A stretch of DNA of 64,000 nucleotides, taken from positions 42,367 through 106,366 of the forward strand of contig NZ_AZGB01000018.1 of assembly GCF_001435235.1 (NCBI RefSeq), read 5' to 3'. The notes beneath the pieces were generated by a model. That model ran no database searches. It was not told where the DNA came from and was given only the letters and a program-made list of their open reading frames with translations. The DNA is from Liquorilactobacillus ghanensis DSM 18630. Lineage in GTDB: Bacteria > Bacillota > Bacilli > Lactobacillales > Lactobacillaceae. The position numbers were made by a program, and so were the translations under genes. Position 1 is the stretch's first letter, and each line of letters begins with the position of its first letter. Below, one piece after another: positions 45,212 to 55,784 of the stretch.

Positions 45212-48200
45212 TCATTTTAGTTCAACCAGCTTGCCAATTCTTAGTAAATACAAATATTTATGCGTTACTGGCCGTTTTAAAATTTTAACCAATGCTTGAG
45301 CATAAAGATTTAACTGACCCTGATAACGTTCGATCAACTGCTTTTCTTTAACAGCATTGCCAGCTTGGATATAATCCGTCTTATAATCAAACAAATAAAC
45401 ATCTTTAGGTGTAACCAAAAAACCATCAATAATTCCATGCACTAAGATGTCTTCAGAAACTTTTGCCAGGTCAGGAAAAAGTTGACCTGCCGGCAACAAC
45501 AAAGAAAAAGGTACTTCTCGTTTAACTTGATCCGGCTGGGCTAAAATTTTTTGTCCTAATGAACTGGCAAAGAAATTCAAAATAGCCGTTAAGTCAATCT
45601 GAGTCGCAATTTTGGCGGAGATCATCCCATTATTAGTCAGTTGAGTCACCAATTCAGCTAAGGACTCTCGCGTCGGTTGCTTTTTGAGCGGGACTTTTTG
45701 GAGCACCAAATGAACAGCTGTCCCTAATTGTGTAGGCTTGATTGCTTGATCCTGGTTCATAAACTGTGGCAAAGCCAAATCAGCCGAAACTAGCCGTCGC
45801 GCTCTTGCCGGTGGTGTAGGACGTTGTGTTGACGCCATGAAATCAAGTTCTTCTTCATCTGGATCGTTAAATAAACGCTTAATTTCTGAAACTGACTGAT
45901 AGGCAGTTGTCGCCGTTAAAATCTGATTTGGGTATTGGTAACTCAATTCTTTTTTAATTACTGCCAGCTGTTGTTCTTCTTGCGGTTCCGACTGCTGGTC
46001 GGTCGTTAAAGCCTGCTTGGCAGTCACCGATGGCAAATCAGCAGCCGTCTGCCAGTTAAGTTGAAAATGTGCATTAAAAGTTTGCAGTTCCGGTAAAACT
46101 GTGGCTTGAATCTCATCATGCTGGTCGGTGAACGCCGGATGACGGAATAAACTTGCTCCGATCCAATCCATAAAACTAGCCGTCTTTTGCCGCAAACTGT
46201 CTGGCAAAAGCAATCGTTGGCTTTGTTGGGCTGCTGACCATTGTTTTACAGCATCAGTCTGATTTTTATATGAACCGGTAATAATTAATTTTTGCTGGGC
46301 GCGCGTTAAAGCCACATATAACAATCGCATCTGTTCAGCAGCTAACTTTTTTTGTGCCCGGTCTTGCAGTAATACCTTAGCTAAAGTTGCTGTTTTAAGG
46401 CGCTGTGCTGGATCGACCCACGTTAATCCAATTCCACCAGCCGAGTCCAACAGATAACTTTGCCGCAAATCCTGCTGATTAATCTGATGCGTTGCATTTA
46501 ACAAAAAAACAACCGGAAATTCTAATCCTTTACTGCCATGAATCGTCATTACTTGAACTGCATTCGGAGTTGTCTGTGCCGGAGCAGCAGCTAAATCATG
46601 CTGTTGTTCTTGCATTCGTTGAATAAAGCGAATAAATTGAAATAAACCCTTAAAGCTCATTTTTTCATAAGCGCTTGCACGTTCATACAAAGCATGCAAA
46701 TTAGCCTGTCGCTGTGTTCCACCAGGCATTCCCCCAACATAATCCAAGAAACCGGTTTGGTCGTAAATTTCCCAAATCAAATCAGCTAGTTCACTTCGGC
46801 GGGCTAGTGTTCGTAAATGCTGCAATAGCTTCCAAAAATAATCAATTTTACGGTAAAGCTGCTGTTCAAATTCCGTCGCTGCTTCGCTTGGCCCTTGCTG
46901 CTGAAATTTTCGAACTGCCGCGTAATAATCCCCGGTTTTATCCGTGATCCGCAAATAAGCCAGCTCATTTTCTTTCAAACCAACGATCGGTGAACGCAAT
47001 ACACTAACTAAGGGAATATCTTGTGCTGGATTATCAATAATCTGCAAGAAAGATAACATTATTTGGATCTCAACTGTTTGAAAATAGTTTTGTGCATCCT
47101 TAATGATTACCGGAATCCCTAACTGTTGAAACTCATCCATAATCAGTAAATTATTATTGCGAGTTGGTACCAGTAAAGCAATATCTTGCGGTTCAAGCCG
47201 GCGCAGTTTTTTAGTTTGCCGATCAAAAATTTGTTGCGAGTGCAGCAACTCCTTAATTCGCTGACCAACCATCCGCACTTCGCCTTGTGCCTTACTATCA
47301 ACTGAAAAATCAGCTTGGTATGGTTCTGAACCAGAGTTTTCCGGAGCTCGACTTGAAGATTGTGCTGCTTGATCATTTGCTAAAAACAAATTAATTTCAA
47401 CTTGATCTTGCGGCAATTCTGGATAATACTTTGCACCAAACTTTAATTGTGCCGTCTGATCATAAGCAATACCACCAATTTTTTGATCCATCAATTGAGA
47501 AAACAATAAATTAATAAAGTTATCAACATTAGCAGTTGAGCGGAAATTTTCTGCCAGCAGAATTCTTTGACCTGAATTTTGCGCTTGAGAAAAAGCATGG
47601 TATTTTGCCAAAAACATCGTTGGATCTGCCTGACGAAATCCATAGATCGACTGTTTAACATCACCAACCATAAACAAATTACCGGGATCCGGTTGTGTCA
47701 ATTGCTGTAAAATAGCTTCCTGAAGTTGATTAGTATCTTGATATTCATCAACCATGATTTCTTGAAACTGCTGCTGCAAAGTTTCTCTGACTTGCCGTCC
47801 GGTATTTGTCGGGCTACTCAAGATCTGCAGTGCCAGATGTTCCAAATCACTGAAATCAAGTACATGCCGCCGGCGTTTTTCAGCCGTGAAAGCTTGCATA
47901 AAATCAAGCACTGTTTGCGCCAATTCACCCACTAACTGCTGCGTTTGCTGGTTGATCTGCCGTAATTGCTGTTCATCAGCTGTAAAAAAGCGCTCAATCA
48001 ATTTTTCAAATTGCAATTTTAACTGCTTGCGCTGTTCCATTAATTGTTGTTTGCTATCTTTTTGTTCTGGTAAAACTTTACTGTTTTTAGGCCGTGTTAA
48101 TTTAAAACCATTAAAAGCTGTCCGTAATTGATCCCATGAAGCTTTTAGAATCAAATTTTGTAAATCTTTAATTTGTTGCTGATCATTTGTCAGTGCCTGC

Positions 48201-48952
48201 GCCAAAGCCGTTAGTTCCTGGACTTCTGCTTGTTGTTGTAACCGGCTCACCTGTGCTTGGAGTTCTGTAAGTTGATCTTGAAGCAGCGGTTTAAGTTGGC
48301 CTTGATAAAATTGGCTCTGCACAAACGACTCTGTTTCCGGCCATTGATAATTATCACTTAATTGCTGCAGCCATTTTTCTGGATCTGGCCGCGCATTAGC
48401 AAATTCAAAGACCTTCATTACAACTGCTGTCAAGCCATCATCACTGCGATCATTGGAAAAATTTTGTGTCAGCAATTCAAATAATGGTCGCTGTTCCTGA
48501 TACTTTGTCTCACGAACAGTATTCCAGACATCCTCTGCCAACAATTGCCGTTCTGTTTCATCAGTTAGTTGACGAAATACTGGGTCAAGCTGAATTACAT
48601 AATAATATTGCTGTACAATTCGTAAACAAAAAGCATCGATCGTACTGATAGCAGCCGTATTAAGGTGCAGCAACTGCTGTGTCAGCCATCTTTTTCGCTG
48701 TCGATCGGTAGTTTGCTTAATTGTCTGCTGCAATGACAACTGAATTCGCTCCCGCATCTCGCTGGCAGCCGCTTTGGTAAAAGTTACCACCAACATGCGA
48801 TCGATCCCAACATTTTGCTGTAAAAGATATTGAACTCTTTCAACCAGCACTCGTGTTTTCCCAGAACCCGCCGAAGCAGCCACTAAAACATTACTGCCGC
48901 GAGCATGGATTGCTGCTTGCTGCGCCGGGGTGTAATTAAGCTTTTGTGCCAT
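45212..48952 (-). CDS. addA: ATP-dependent helicase/nuclease subunit A (AddA/RexA)
   Basis: The 1246-residue protein is the UvrD-type motor and nuclease of the AddAB recombination enzyme, which resects double-strand breaks up to Chi. It has Walker A SAGSGKT (27-33), motif II VDEYQDTN, and the RecB-like nuclease FDYKTD (about 1188-1193) near the C-terminus. ATG 48952 overlaps the end of addB by 17 bp, and AAGGAG is well placed. Confidence 0.95.
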   Translation of the reverse strand: MAQKLNYTPAQQAAIHARGSNVLVAASAGSGKTRVLVERVQYLLQQNVGIDRMLVVTFTKAAASEMRERIQLSLQQTIKQTTDRQRKRWLTQQLLHLNTAAISTIDAFCLRIVQQYYYVIQLDPVFRQLTDETERQLLAEDVWNTVRETKYQEQRPLFELLTQNFSNDRSDDGLTAVVMKVFEFANARPDPEKWLQQLSDNYQWPETESFVQSQFYQGQLKPLLQDQLTELQAQVSRLQQQAEVQELTALAQALTNDQQQIKDLQNLILKASWDQLRTAFNGFKLTRPKNSKVLPEQKDSKQQLMEQRKQLKLQFEKLIERFFTADEQQLRQINQQTQQLVGELAQTVLDFMQAFTAEKRRRHVLDFSDLEHLALQILSSPTNTGRQVRETLQQQFQEIMVDEYQDTNQLQEAILQQLTQPDPGNLFMVGDVKQSIYGFRQADPTMFLAKYHAFSQAQNSGQRILLAENFRSTANVDNFINLLFSQLMDQKIGGIAYDQTAQLKFGAKYYPELPQDQVEINLFLANDQAAQSSSRAPENSGSEPYQADFSVDSKAQGEVRMVGQRIKELLHSQQIFDRQTKKLRRLEPQDIALLVPTRNNNLLIMDEFQQLGIPVIIKDAQNYFQTVEIQIMLSFLQIIDNPAQDIPLVSVLRSPIVGLKENELAYLRITDKTGDYYAAVRKFQQQGPSEAATEFEQQLYRKIDYFWKLLQHLRTLARRSELADLIWEIYDQTGFLDYVGGMPGGTQRQANLHALYERASAYEKMSFKGLFQFIRFIQRMQEQQHDLAAAPAQTTPNAVQVMTIHGSKGLEFPVVFLLNATHQINQQDLRQSYLLDSAGGIGLTWVDPAQRLKTATLAKVLLQDRAQKKLAAEQMRLLYVALTRAQQKLIITGSYKNQTDAVKQWSAAQQSQRLLLPDSLRQKTASFMDWIGASLFRHPAFTDQHDEIQATVLPELQTFNAHFQLNWQTAADLPSVTAKQALTTDQQSEPQEEQQLAVIKKELSYQYPNQILTATTAYQSVSEIKRLFNDPDEEELDFMASTQRPTPPARARRLVSADLALPQFMNQDQAIKPTQLGTAVHLVLQKVPLKKQPTRESLAELVTQLTNNGMISAKIATQIDLTAILNFFASSLGQKILAQPDQVKREVPFSLLLPAGQLFPDLAKVSEDILVHGIIDGFLVTPKDVYLFDYKTDYIQAGNAVKEKQLIERYQGQLNLYAQALVKILKRPVTHKYLYLLRIGKLVELK

Positions 48953-51900
48953 TGTTTCGGCTCCTTTCCGCTTGAATCGCTGCTAAAACTTCTTCAGCCG
49001 TCATAGTTGGCAACCGATGATAGTTATTCTCCGGCAACATCGCATCAAACTGCATAATTGATTTAAATGGTGAATACTGTAGAGCTGTTCGCTGATCAGG
49101 CCATAGAGCAGGATCAATTATCAAATTACCAGCAAAAATTGCCGCTGCTGCTTTTTTGATCAGCTGTTCATTTTGCCATAATAACAAATCAAGTTGTTCG
49201 GGTGTAACCAGCTGCGGATCACTTCGGCCCGTTGCCGAATATCCACCGGTTTTCTTGCGTCTAAATGGATAAACTAGGGAAACGCCACTTTGATCTTTTG
49301 TTAAATCTGCATCCAGCAATTCTAGTAATTGCGGATCAGCTAATAATAGCCCTTCATATTTGTTTTTTTGCAACCAAACTTTTTCAAAGGAGCTTTGATT
49401 AACTGACTTCAACTCTAATTTAGGGTTTTGTAAATGCAAATAAACTGCTCCGGCTGGTTTAGCAGCACGGTCAGGAACTAATAAATCAAAGTTCTTAATT
49501 AAAGCATCCAAATAAGTCAACATTTGCAATGACATTCCAAAATATGCATCCCGATAATTAAACTTATGCAGACTCGACTTATAGTCGACGATTCCTAGAT
49601 AAGTTTGGTCATTTCCTTCCAGCCAATCAATTCGATCGATTTTACCACGAACTTTGACTTGATGATCATGAGGTAAAGCAAATTGCAACGGACGCAAGCC
49701 CTCTCGACTGCCGACCTGACCAAAAAGCACTTCAGTCTTATACGGCCGTGCTTGGGAATGCTGCAATTGCTGATGGATCGTCCAGCTGACTTGGCGAATT
49801 GTTGCAGCCAGCTGGCGGCTAAGATACGCCATTCGAGCTGAACTATGCAAAATTTGAAACTGCGGTCGCAACAGTAATTGCTCGATAATTTTATCCAGAT
49901 AAGTTGTTAATTCAGCCAATGATACCTGAGTAATGTCTTCTTTATGTGCTGCCAATTGCTGCTGAAGTTGATCTAAAACCGCATGAAAAAATTCACCCGT
50001 ATTAGCTGGTGATAGTGCAAAAACATCCCGCTCTTTCAACTTCAAACCATACTTTAAAAAATACGCATATTGGTTAGCGTAAAATTCTTCCAATTTTGAG
50101 ATCGAGGTATTAATCGTTTTGCCATACAATTGTTCAACCAGTTCTGGGCGCAATTTTTCTGGTTGGTTACGATAATTTAAACTAGCAAAAACTCGCTGCG
50201 CCAGTTCACCAATTTGCGGATCTTCTTTCAGCCATACTGCTAAGGGAGCAAAAGCGGCTGGCAGCTGCCGATCATTTTTACGGGCTAAATTCAATAAATG
50301 TGTCACAACTGCTCGTTTCGCTCCCGTAAAATGACGGTGGAACGCTGCTATTGAAATATCAGCCGCTGGTTCTTGAGCAATCTGCTGCGGTACTAAAGCA
50401 AAAACTTGCTTGATTTGTTTAACGTATGGTGAAATCGTTAGTTCTTCACCGTCAGTCCCTTGTAATGGATAGGATAGTACCAGCCGAGTTGATGGTGCCA
50501 AAAAGGCCAAATAAGCTAAATAACTCTCACCAGCCAGTTGAACATCACTCGTTTCAGCTAGATCGAGCTGATCTTCCGGCAAGCTGTTCTCCAACTGCAG
50601 TCGATCACTGTCTGATAATAAAGTTGTGCGGGAAACATGGTCTGGCATGACCGCACTGGTTGCTCCAATTACAAAAACTGTTTGACTCTGGTTTAACTGA
50701 GCCATGCCGGTTTCTGTAATTGTAACTTGATCAAGCGTTGATGGTACCTGGCTGTACTGAGCACCTGCAAAACCGCTTAACAGCAATTCTTTAAAGGCTG
50801 CCGAATCAAATGGCCGCTCTCCCAGCAATAAAACGTATTCATCAATCAGCCGAATAAAAGTATTCCACGTTTCTTCCGGCCGACTCGCTGCGGTCAAATC
50901 GCCAGCAGCCAGTGCTTGGTCACGCCAAACTAATAATTGGCGAGCTACTCCGGTATCCAATAGGAATTGACACAACAGTTGTGCTGCCTGCCGTCCCGTT
51001 TTAGCTTGGTCAAACTTTTTAAAAAAAGGTGGTAATGTATCTTTCACAAAATGGCGAATCAAATTAACTTGTTTAGTCTGTTGCTCTTCTCGCGTAGTAA
51101 TGACGCGCTGCTCATCATTGGCATCATAACGATAAAAAGTCCAATCTTGTTGCTGCAGCCAATTGTTTCCAGTCATTCCAGTTTGAAGAATTAAATTTTC
51201 TGTTAAATCCAAGCAATCGCGAAATTCTGTTAGTTCCAGCGACTGGCCAGCCGCTGTTTGCGGCAACAAGAGTTCTGTTTTCAATAATCGCATCAAATCA
51301 TCATAACGATAATAATTATCATGAACATCAAATAAGGCACTCAGTAATTCAACCAGTGGATGCGAACTCATTTCATGCTGCAAATCAATAAAACAAGGAA
51401 TTTGATACTGCCGAAAAATCGGCTCGATAATATTGCGATACAAATCTAAGTGTCGTGTCATTACGACAAAGTCACGATAGTGAAGTTTCTCGTGTTGCAC
51501 ATAATACTTGATTTGACCGGCAACTTCCCGAATTTCTGCTTGCCGATCAGCAGCTTCCAGCAATTGCAAATGATCAGTATCAGGAACCTTTTTAACTGGT
51601 TTTACTGTTTCTAATCGAGATTGTTTAATCCAATTATTTTCTAATTGCTGTAGTGTTGGATCAGTAACTCGCTGCAAATCCGTTTTCGATAAATCAGCAA
51701 CTTGAAAAGAAATCTGTTCTGCCCGCAAATAGCTGACTAATTGGTAATACAGTCTCTCTGAGCGATAAAAGAGATCACTTGCCGCTGGTAAATGCAACGG
51801 TTGATCAACCAATTGGTCAACTGGTACTGACTGTCCAGCGATTCCGGTAATATCCGTTACTAATGAAATCGTCACTTCCGCCGCACGTCCACAGAGTGTT

Positions 51901-52565
51901 TTAACTAATGCCAGTTCCTGTTGATTGAATTGCGAAAACCCGGCAATATAGAAATAACTTCTACTTAAATCTTCATGCAACAGCTGTTCTTGTAATATCG
52001 GCAATAATCCTTCATTTCCTAAAAATTGTTGACTGGCTTGCTGAACAAAATAACGATAAACAATTGCCAAATCATGCAGCTTTGCCTGCAAGCTAGCAGA
52101 AAAATCACTATCTTGTGCTAATTCAGTTAATTCTTCAGCTGAAAGTCCATTTTGCTGAAGCTCAGTCAGTTGCTGACTTAATTGGGTTATAAAACCGATT
52201 TGTGCATGCTCACCTTTGAAAATCGTCAGCTCTGCTTGATGATCCTGTAAAATAGCGGCCACCAGCATATTGATCCCAGCGCTTGAGAGTCGTGGAATTT
52301 GATATACTGGCGTATCTTTGAGAAAATACCACGCTAATCGGGTAAATGAAAAGACCTGTACCTGCTGTTCGGCAAATAATCCTGACTGGTGTTCCAACGC
52401 TCGCAATCCCTTCAAAACTTTAACTTCGGTTGCAAATTTAATATGGTTAGGAACCAAGTAAAAAAAATTATCCGCTGAATGCTGCTGTTTTTTTTGTGCT
52501 AATTGTCTGATTAAGGCCTGTTGATGATCAGCCGATGCTTTCCCCAAGATAAATTTAACGCCCAC
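48936..52565 (-). CDS. addB: ATP-dependent nuclease subunit B (AddB/RexB)
   Basis: The 1209-residue partner has an inactivated helicase-like N-terminal half and the nuclease motif VDYKSS (about 995). The region that holds the iron-sulfur cysteines in Bacillus AddB (FYANQYAYFLKYGLKLKERD here) has no Cys. This marks the RexB form typical of Lactobacillales. The start is GTG 52565 with AAGGAG 9 nt upstream. It is cotranscribed with addA. Confidence 0.93.
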   Translation of the reverse strand: MGVKFILGKASADHQQALIRQLAQKKQQHSADNFFYLVPNHIKFATEVKVLKGLRALEHQSGLFAEQQVQVFSFTRLAWYFLKDTPVYQIPRLSSAGINMLVAAILQDHQAELTIFKGEHAQIGFITQLSQQLTELQQNGLSAEELTELAQDSDFSASLQAKLHDLAIVYRYFVQQASQQFLGNEGLLPILQEQLLHEDLSRSYFYIAGFSQFNQQELALVKTLCGRAAEVTISLVTDITGIAGQSVPVDQLVDQPLHLPAASDLFYRSERLYYQLVSYLRAEQISFQVADLSKTDLQRVTDPTLQQLENNWIKQSRLETVKPVKKVPDTDHLQLLEAADRQAEIREVAGQIKYYVQHEKLHYRDFVVMTRHLDLYRNIIEPIFRQYQIPCFIDLQHEMSSHPLVELLSALFDVHDNYYRYDDLMRLLKTELLLPQTAAGQSLELTEFRDCLDLTENLILQTGMTGNNWLQQQDWTFYRYDANDEQRVITTREEQQTKQVNLIRHFVKDTLPPFFKKFDQAKTGRQAAQLLCQFLLDTGVARQLLVWRDQALAAGDLTAASRPEETWNTFIRLIDEYVLLLGERPFDSAAFKELLLSGFAGAQYSQVPSTLDQVTITETGMAQLNQSQTVFVIGATSAVMPDHVSRTTLLSDSDRLQLENSLPEDQLDLAETSDVQLAGESYLAYLAFLAPSTRLVLSYPLQGTDGEELTISPYVKQIKQVFALVPQQIAQEPAADISIAAFHRHFTGAKRAVVTHLLNLARKNDRQLPAAFAPLAVWLKEDPQIGELAQRVFASLNYRNQPEKLRPELVEQLYGKTINTSISKLEEFYANQYAYFLKYGLKLKERDVFALSPANTGEFFHAVLDQLQQQLAAHKEDITQVSLAELTTYLDKIIEQLLLRPQFQILHSSARMAYLSRQLAATIRQVSWTIHQQLQHSQARPYKTEVLFGQVGSREGLRPLQFALPHDHQVKVRGKIDRIDWLEGNDQTYLGIVDYKSSLHKFNYRDAYFGMSLQMLTYLDALIKNFDLLVPDRAAKPAGAVYLHLQNPKLELKSVNQSSFEKVWLQKNKYEGLLLADPQLLELLDADLTKDQSGVSLVYPFRRKKTGGYSATGRSDPQLVTPEQLDLLLWQNEQLIKKAAAAIFAGNLIIDPALWPDQRTALQYSPFKSIMQFDAMLPENNYHRLPTMTAEEVLAAIQAERSRNNGTKA

Positions 52566-52640
52566 TTTTCACATCTCCTTAAATGAAATTCATAAGTTCA
52601 TTTTAGCATCATTCTACTTAGATTAAAGATTTACCAGCTT

Positions 52641-52682
52641 AAAAAAACGGGATGTGTCCAGCTTGTTCGGCCACATCCCGTT
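52641..52682 (-). terminator. pepC terminator
   Basis: AACGGGATGTG (52646-52656) pairs perfectly with 52672-52682. The A run at 52641-52647 gives a U tract on the minus strand. Confidence 0.85.
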
Positions 52683-52704
52683 AATGATAAAATCTCATAT
52701 TCAA

Positions 52705-54021
52705 TTAAGCTAAGGAATCCCATGGCTCCAAATCAACCCGTGGCTGATCCAACAAAGCTGTTTGTGCCGGCTGTAAATAAGCTTTTTTTACGATCACTTC
52801 ATAAACATAATCATCAAACCATTGGTCGCTCATTACAAAATAACCATCATCACCAATTTTTTCACCCCAGCTGTTTTCAACCTTCCACTTACGCGGCTGA
52901 TCGGCTGCTAAATCAACACCAACCAACGTCATTGCGTGAGAAACGCCAGCTTCATGGCTGCGAAGCCGGTCAGCTTTGCTTAATTGTAATTCAACTCCAA
53001 ATAATTCACTCTTAGAGAAAAATTCAGGTGCTAAAATTCCTTGTTGACGGTCAAGATCCTTTAAAACATCATTGCCGAACCAAACTGTTTCACCGGCTTG
53101 CAGTTGCGCAATTGCAGCTGATTTTAAAGCTGAGATATCAGTATTTACAAATGCAATTTTTTGCCCGTTAAAAATATAATCTTGACTAGGTAAGCCATAA
53201 ACTTTACCTAATTCATGATCGGGTGCATTGGTTAAGCAAACATAATCATTGAAATCCCAATCAAAATAATCAGCAAAAAAACTTTGTGGCGTTAATTGCC
53301 GTTTAGCATGATACTTTTTATCATCATCCCGATAAGCCAAGTCAAATGTCAGCGGTGGTTCACCAAAAGCATATACTAGCATCCGATAAACTTCAGCTAA
53401 ATAATTCTGTTTAAGTTGTTGCAGTTCGGCAGCTGTTTTCCCAGCAGATGCTGCCTGACGCAAAAGCAAACCATCTTTGCGTAATTTCAGCATTAATGAT
53501 TCACTAATCTCATCAGTTTTACTGCTGTTATAGGTTTCCGGCATTGCCGCTTGCGGTACCACTCCATATTTAGCAATTAACGCGGCCGCATTAGCCCACT
53601 GCCCGCCATCACTGTCAGGCGCTGCAAATAAATTAGCTGTCAAGCGACCAGTTAATGGTTGATCAGCTGTTGCCAATACTCGTTCATAAAATTGATTAGC
53701 TTTTTCCAAACGATCAAAAAAAGAATTATAATTTTGTGAAAGTTCAAAATCCTTAAAGTGATACTTTTTAGCAAATTGATGCCTTAAAGTGTTTAAAGTC
53801 GCAAAAAGCCAACAGCGTCCACTTTTTTTCTGATTAGTAACTTTCCCCGTTGGAATTTCTATTGAGAATACACGTTCTAACTGACGTTTAGCTGCATAGT
53901 TTTCACTAGCTGCTGTTACGCCGTTATTCTGCACTGCTCGGGCAATTGCTTGTTGCAATGGCTGAGCGGCAAACAATTTATGAAATTTTGCCAAATCTGC
54001 GGTTGAAATATCTTTTGTCAT
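52705..54021 (-). CDS. pepC: Aminopeptidase C (bleomycin hydrolase family, C1B)
   Basis: The 438-residue cytoplasmic cysteine aminopeptidase has broad specificity. The nucleophile is Cys70 in KKSGRCWLFA; the His (SHAMTLVG) and Asn (KVENSWGE) of the papain triad follow. AGGAGG precedes ATG 54021. It contributes to the peptide-utilisation theme of the window and has its own terminator. Confidence 0.95.
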   Translation of the reverse strand: MTKDISTADLAKFHKLFAAQPLQQAIARAVQNNGVTAASENYAAKRQLERVFSIEIPTGKVTNQKKSGRCWLFATLNTLRHQFAKKYHFKDFELSQNYNSFFDRLEKANQFYERVLATADQPLTGRLTANLFAAPDSDGGQWANAAALIAKYGVVPQAAMPETYNSSKTDEISESLMLKLRKDGLLLRQAASAGKTAAELQQLKQNYLAEVYRMLVYAFGEPPLTFDLAYRDDDKKYHAKRQLTPQSFFADYFDWDFNDYVCLTNAPDHELGKVYGLPSQDYIFNGQKIAFVNTDISALKSAAIAQLQAGETVWFGNDVLKDLDRQQGILAPEFFSKSELFGVELQLSKADRLRSHEAGVSHAMTLVGVDLAADQPRKWKVENSWGEKIGDDGYFVMSDQWFDDYVYEVIVKKAYLQPAQTALLDQPRVDLEPWDSLA

Positions 54022-54043
54022 TTAGTTGCTTCCTCCTGATAAA

Positions 54044-54703
54044 CTACAAATTTTCAGTAGTATATAGCCTAATCGGCCGCTGCATAACCGGTTGACAAGC
54101 TCGCGCATTAGGTGTTGAAAATGGTCGCGCTAATTCAGCTAGTTGTCCTTGAGCAGCTGTCAGTGGTTCAGCAGCAACCCACCATTCAACTCCACGCGTC
54201 AAAGGCGGAGTTGTTAGTGAGCCCAAATAATTATAAAAACCACTAGTCTGCTCAGCAACAATTTTCTTCAAATCAATCTCCAGTGAAAATGATTTTTTCT
54301 GACCTTCAGTTAGCGCAAATGAATGGTAAAGCGGTGCTAACGCTGGAGTATTTTCACCAGGTACAACTCCAAAAGCCACCACTGCTAAATGCCCAATCAT
54401 ATCTTGATGTACAAAATGCCATTCACAAGGAAATATTCGATCATTCAAGCAATGTTCAGCCGGAAAATGAAAATGCAATTGTTTAAACTCGAAAAGGCGC
54501 CCTAAAAGCTGAACTTTCCCCGAACCATTAAACTGTAAATTGTTTCCATGATGTTCAACTGATTCGAAATGATATGGCGTTATTACTTTAAACGGCTGTG
54601 TAGTAGTCTCAACGCGTTGCACAGCCGCCGAGTTAATTTTGATCGGTGACTGCCATGGATCAAGCTGAGCCGGCCATTTCCCCTGTTGTTGATAATCTAG
54701 CAT
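54044..54703 (-). CDS. Alpha-class carbonic anhydrase, cytoplasmic form
   Basis: The 219-residue enzyme interconverts CO2 and bicarbonate. The three zinc His are visible as H77 and H79 (LHFHFPAEH) and H96 (CEWHFVH), and SLTTPPL near the C-terminus is a hallmark of the class. No signal peptide is seen, whereas many bacterial alpha-CAs are secreted. ATG 54703 follows AGGGTG; GTG 54706 is an alternative. It lies 22 bp before pepC on the same strand. Confidence 0.9.
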   Translation of the reverse strand: MLDYQQQGKWPAQLDPWQSPIKINSAAVQRVETTTQPFKVITPYHFESVEHHGNNLQFNGSGKVQLLGRLFEFKQLHFHFPAEHCLNDRIFPCEWHFVHQDMIGHLAVVAFGVVPGENTPALAPLYHSFALTEGQKKSFSLEIDLKKIVAEQTSGFYNYLGSLTTPPLTRGVEWWVAAEPLTAAQGQLAELARPFSTPNARACQPVMQRPIRLYTTENL

Positions 54704-54722
54704 CACATCACCCTTTAGTTAA

Positions 54723-55712
54723 TTAAACTTCATGTTTATTGAATAACGAATCAACTGACTGATTATGATAAATCAAGTTAATTGATTTAGCAAAAGTTCG
54801 TGAAACTGAAAGAATTTTTAATTTATCAAATTGTTTATCCTTGGGAACCATAATCGTATCTGTTGTAATAATTTTGGTATAGTCTGAATTTCTTAGCCGT
54901 TCAACAGCTCCATCAGATAAAATCGGATGAGTTGCACAAGCATAAATTTCGGTCGCACCAGCTGCTTTCAGCGATTTGGCCGCTACTGCTAATTTGCCGC
55001 CGGTATCAATCAAATCATCAAACACAATGCAGCGCCGCCCCTTAACATCACCAATGATCGTAGCCTCTTCAGTTGGAATTGTTCGATCTTGACCATTAGC
55101 TACATCTTCATCACGTTTATCGACGATTGCGATCGGTGCTTTTAGTAATGTTGCTAAGTTACGCGCTGCTTTGACCCCATTATGATCAGGAGCAATAACA
55201 ACAACATCATTTTTAATTCCATGTGAAATAAAATACCGTGCTTGAACAAAAATTGCCAATAAATGATCAACTGGAATATTGAAAAATCCCTGTAATTGAC
55301 CGGCATGCAAATCCATGGTTACAATCCGATCAGCTCCAGCCATTTGTAAAAAGTTCGCAATTAATTTAGCGGTAATTGGTTCCCGCGGTCGAGCCTTACG
55401 ATCAGCTCGTGCATAACCATAATATGGCAATACAATATTAATTGTTCCTGCACTTGACCGGCGTAAAGCATCAATCATAATCATTAATTCCATGAAATTT
55501 TCATTGACGGGATCTGAAATCGACTGAATAACAAACACATCTGCTCCACGAATACTTTCGTTAATGCTGATCTGAATCTCACCATCACTAAAGTGTTTTA
55601 CCGATGCCTGACTCAAAGGCTGACCCAACTCACTAGCGATTTTTTCTGCCAATGCGGGATTTGAATTCAATGCAAATAATTTCAGAGCTGCTCCTGTCTG
55701 TTTGTTGCTCAT
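54723..55712 (-). CDS. prs: Ribose-phosphate pyrophosphokinase
   Basis: The 329-residue enzyme makes PRPP from ribose 5-phosphate and ATP for nucleotide, His and Trp synthesis. Motifs YYGYARADRKARPREP, TMDLHAGQ, VVIAPDHNG and the PRPP loop IVFDDLIDTGG are intact. ATG 55712 has GGAGG; four upstream codons are not needed. Lactobacilli often have a second Prs; none is in this window. Confidence 0.95.
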   Translation of the reverse strand: MSNKQTGAALKLFALNSNPALAEKIASELGQPLSQASVKHFSDGEIQISINESIRGADVFVIQSISDPVNENFMELMIMIDALRRSSAGTINIVLPYYGYARADRKARPREPITAKLIANFLQMAGADRIVTMDLHAGQLQGFFNIPVDHLLAIFVQARYFISHGIKNDVVVIAPDHNGVKAARNLATLLKAPIAIVDKRDEDVANGQDRTIPTEEATIIGDVKGRRCIVFDDLIDTGGKLAVAAKSLKAAGATEIYACATHPILSDGAVERLRNSDYTKIITTDTIMVPKDKQFDKLKILSVSRTFAKSINLIYHNQSVDSLFNKHEV

Positions 55713-55784
55713 GATTGCCTCCAATGTATTATTTTTAATTAATTATAACCAACTAGCCAAGCAAATTCTATCTTTTACAGCAAA

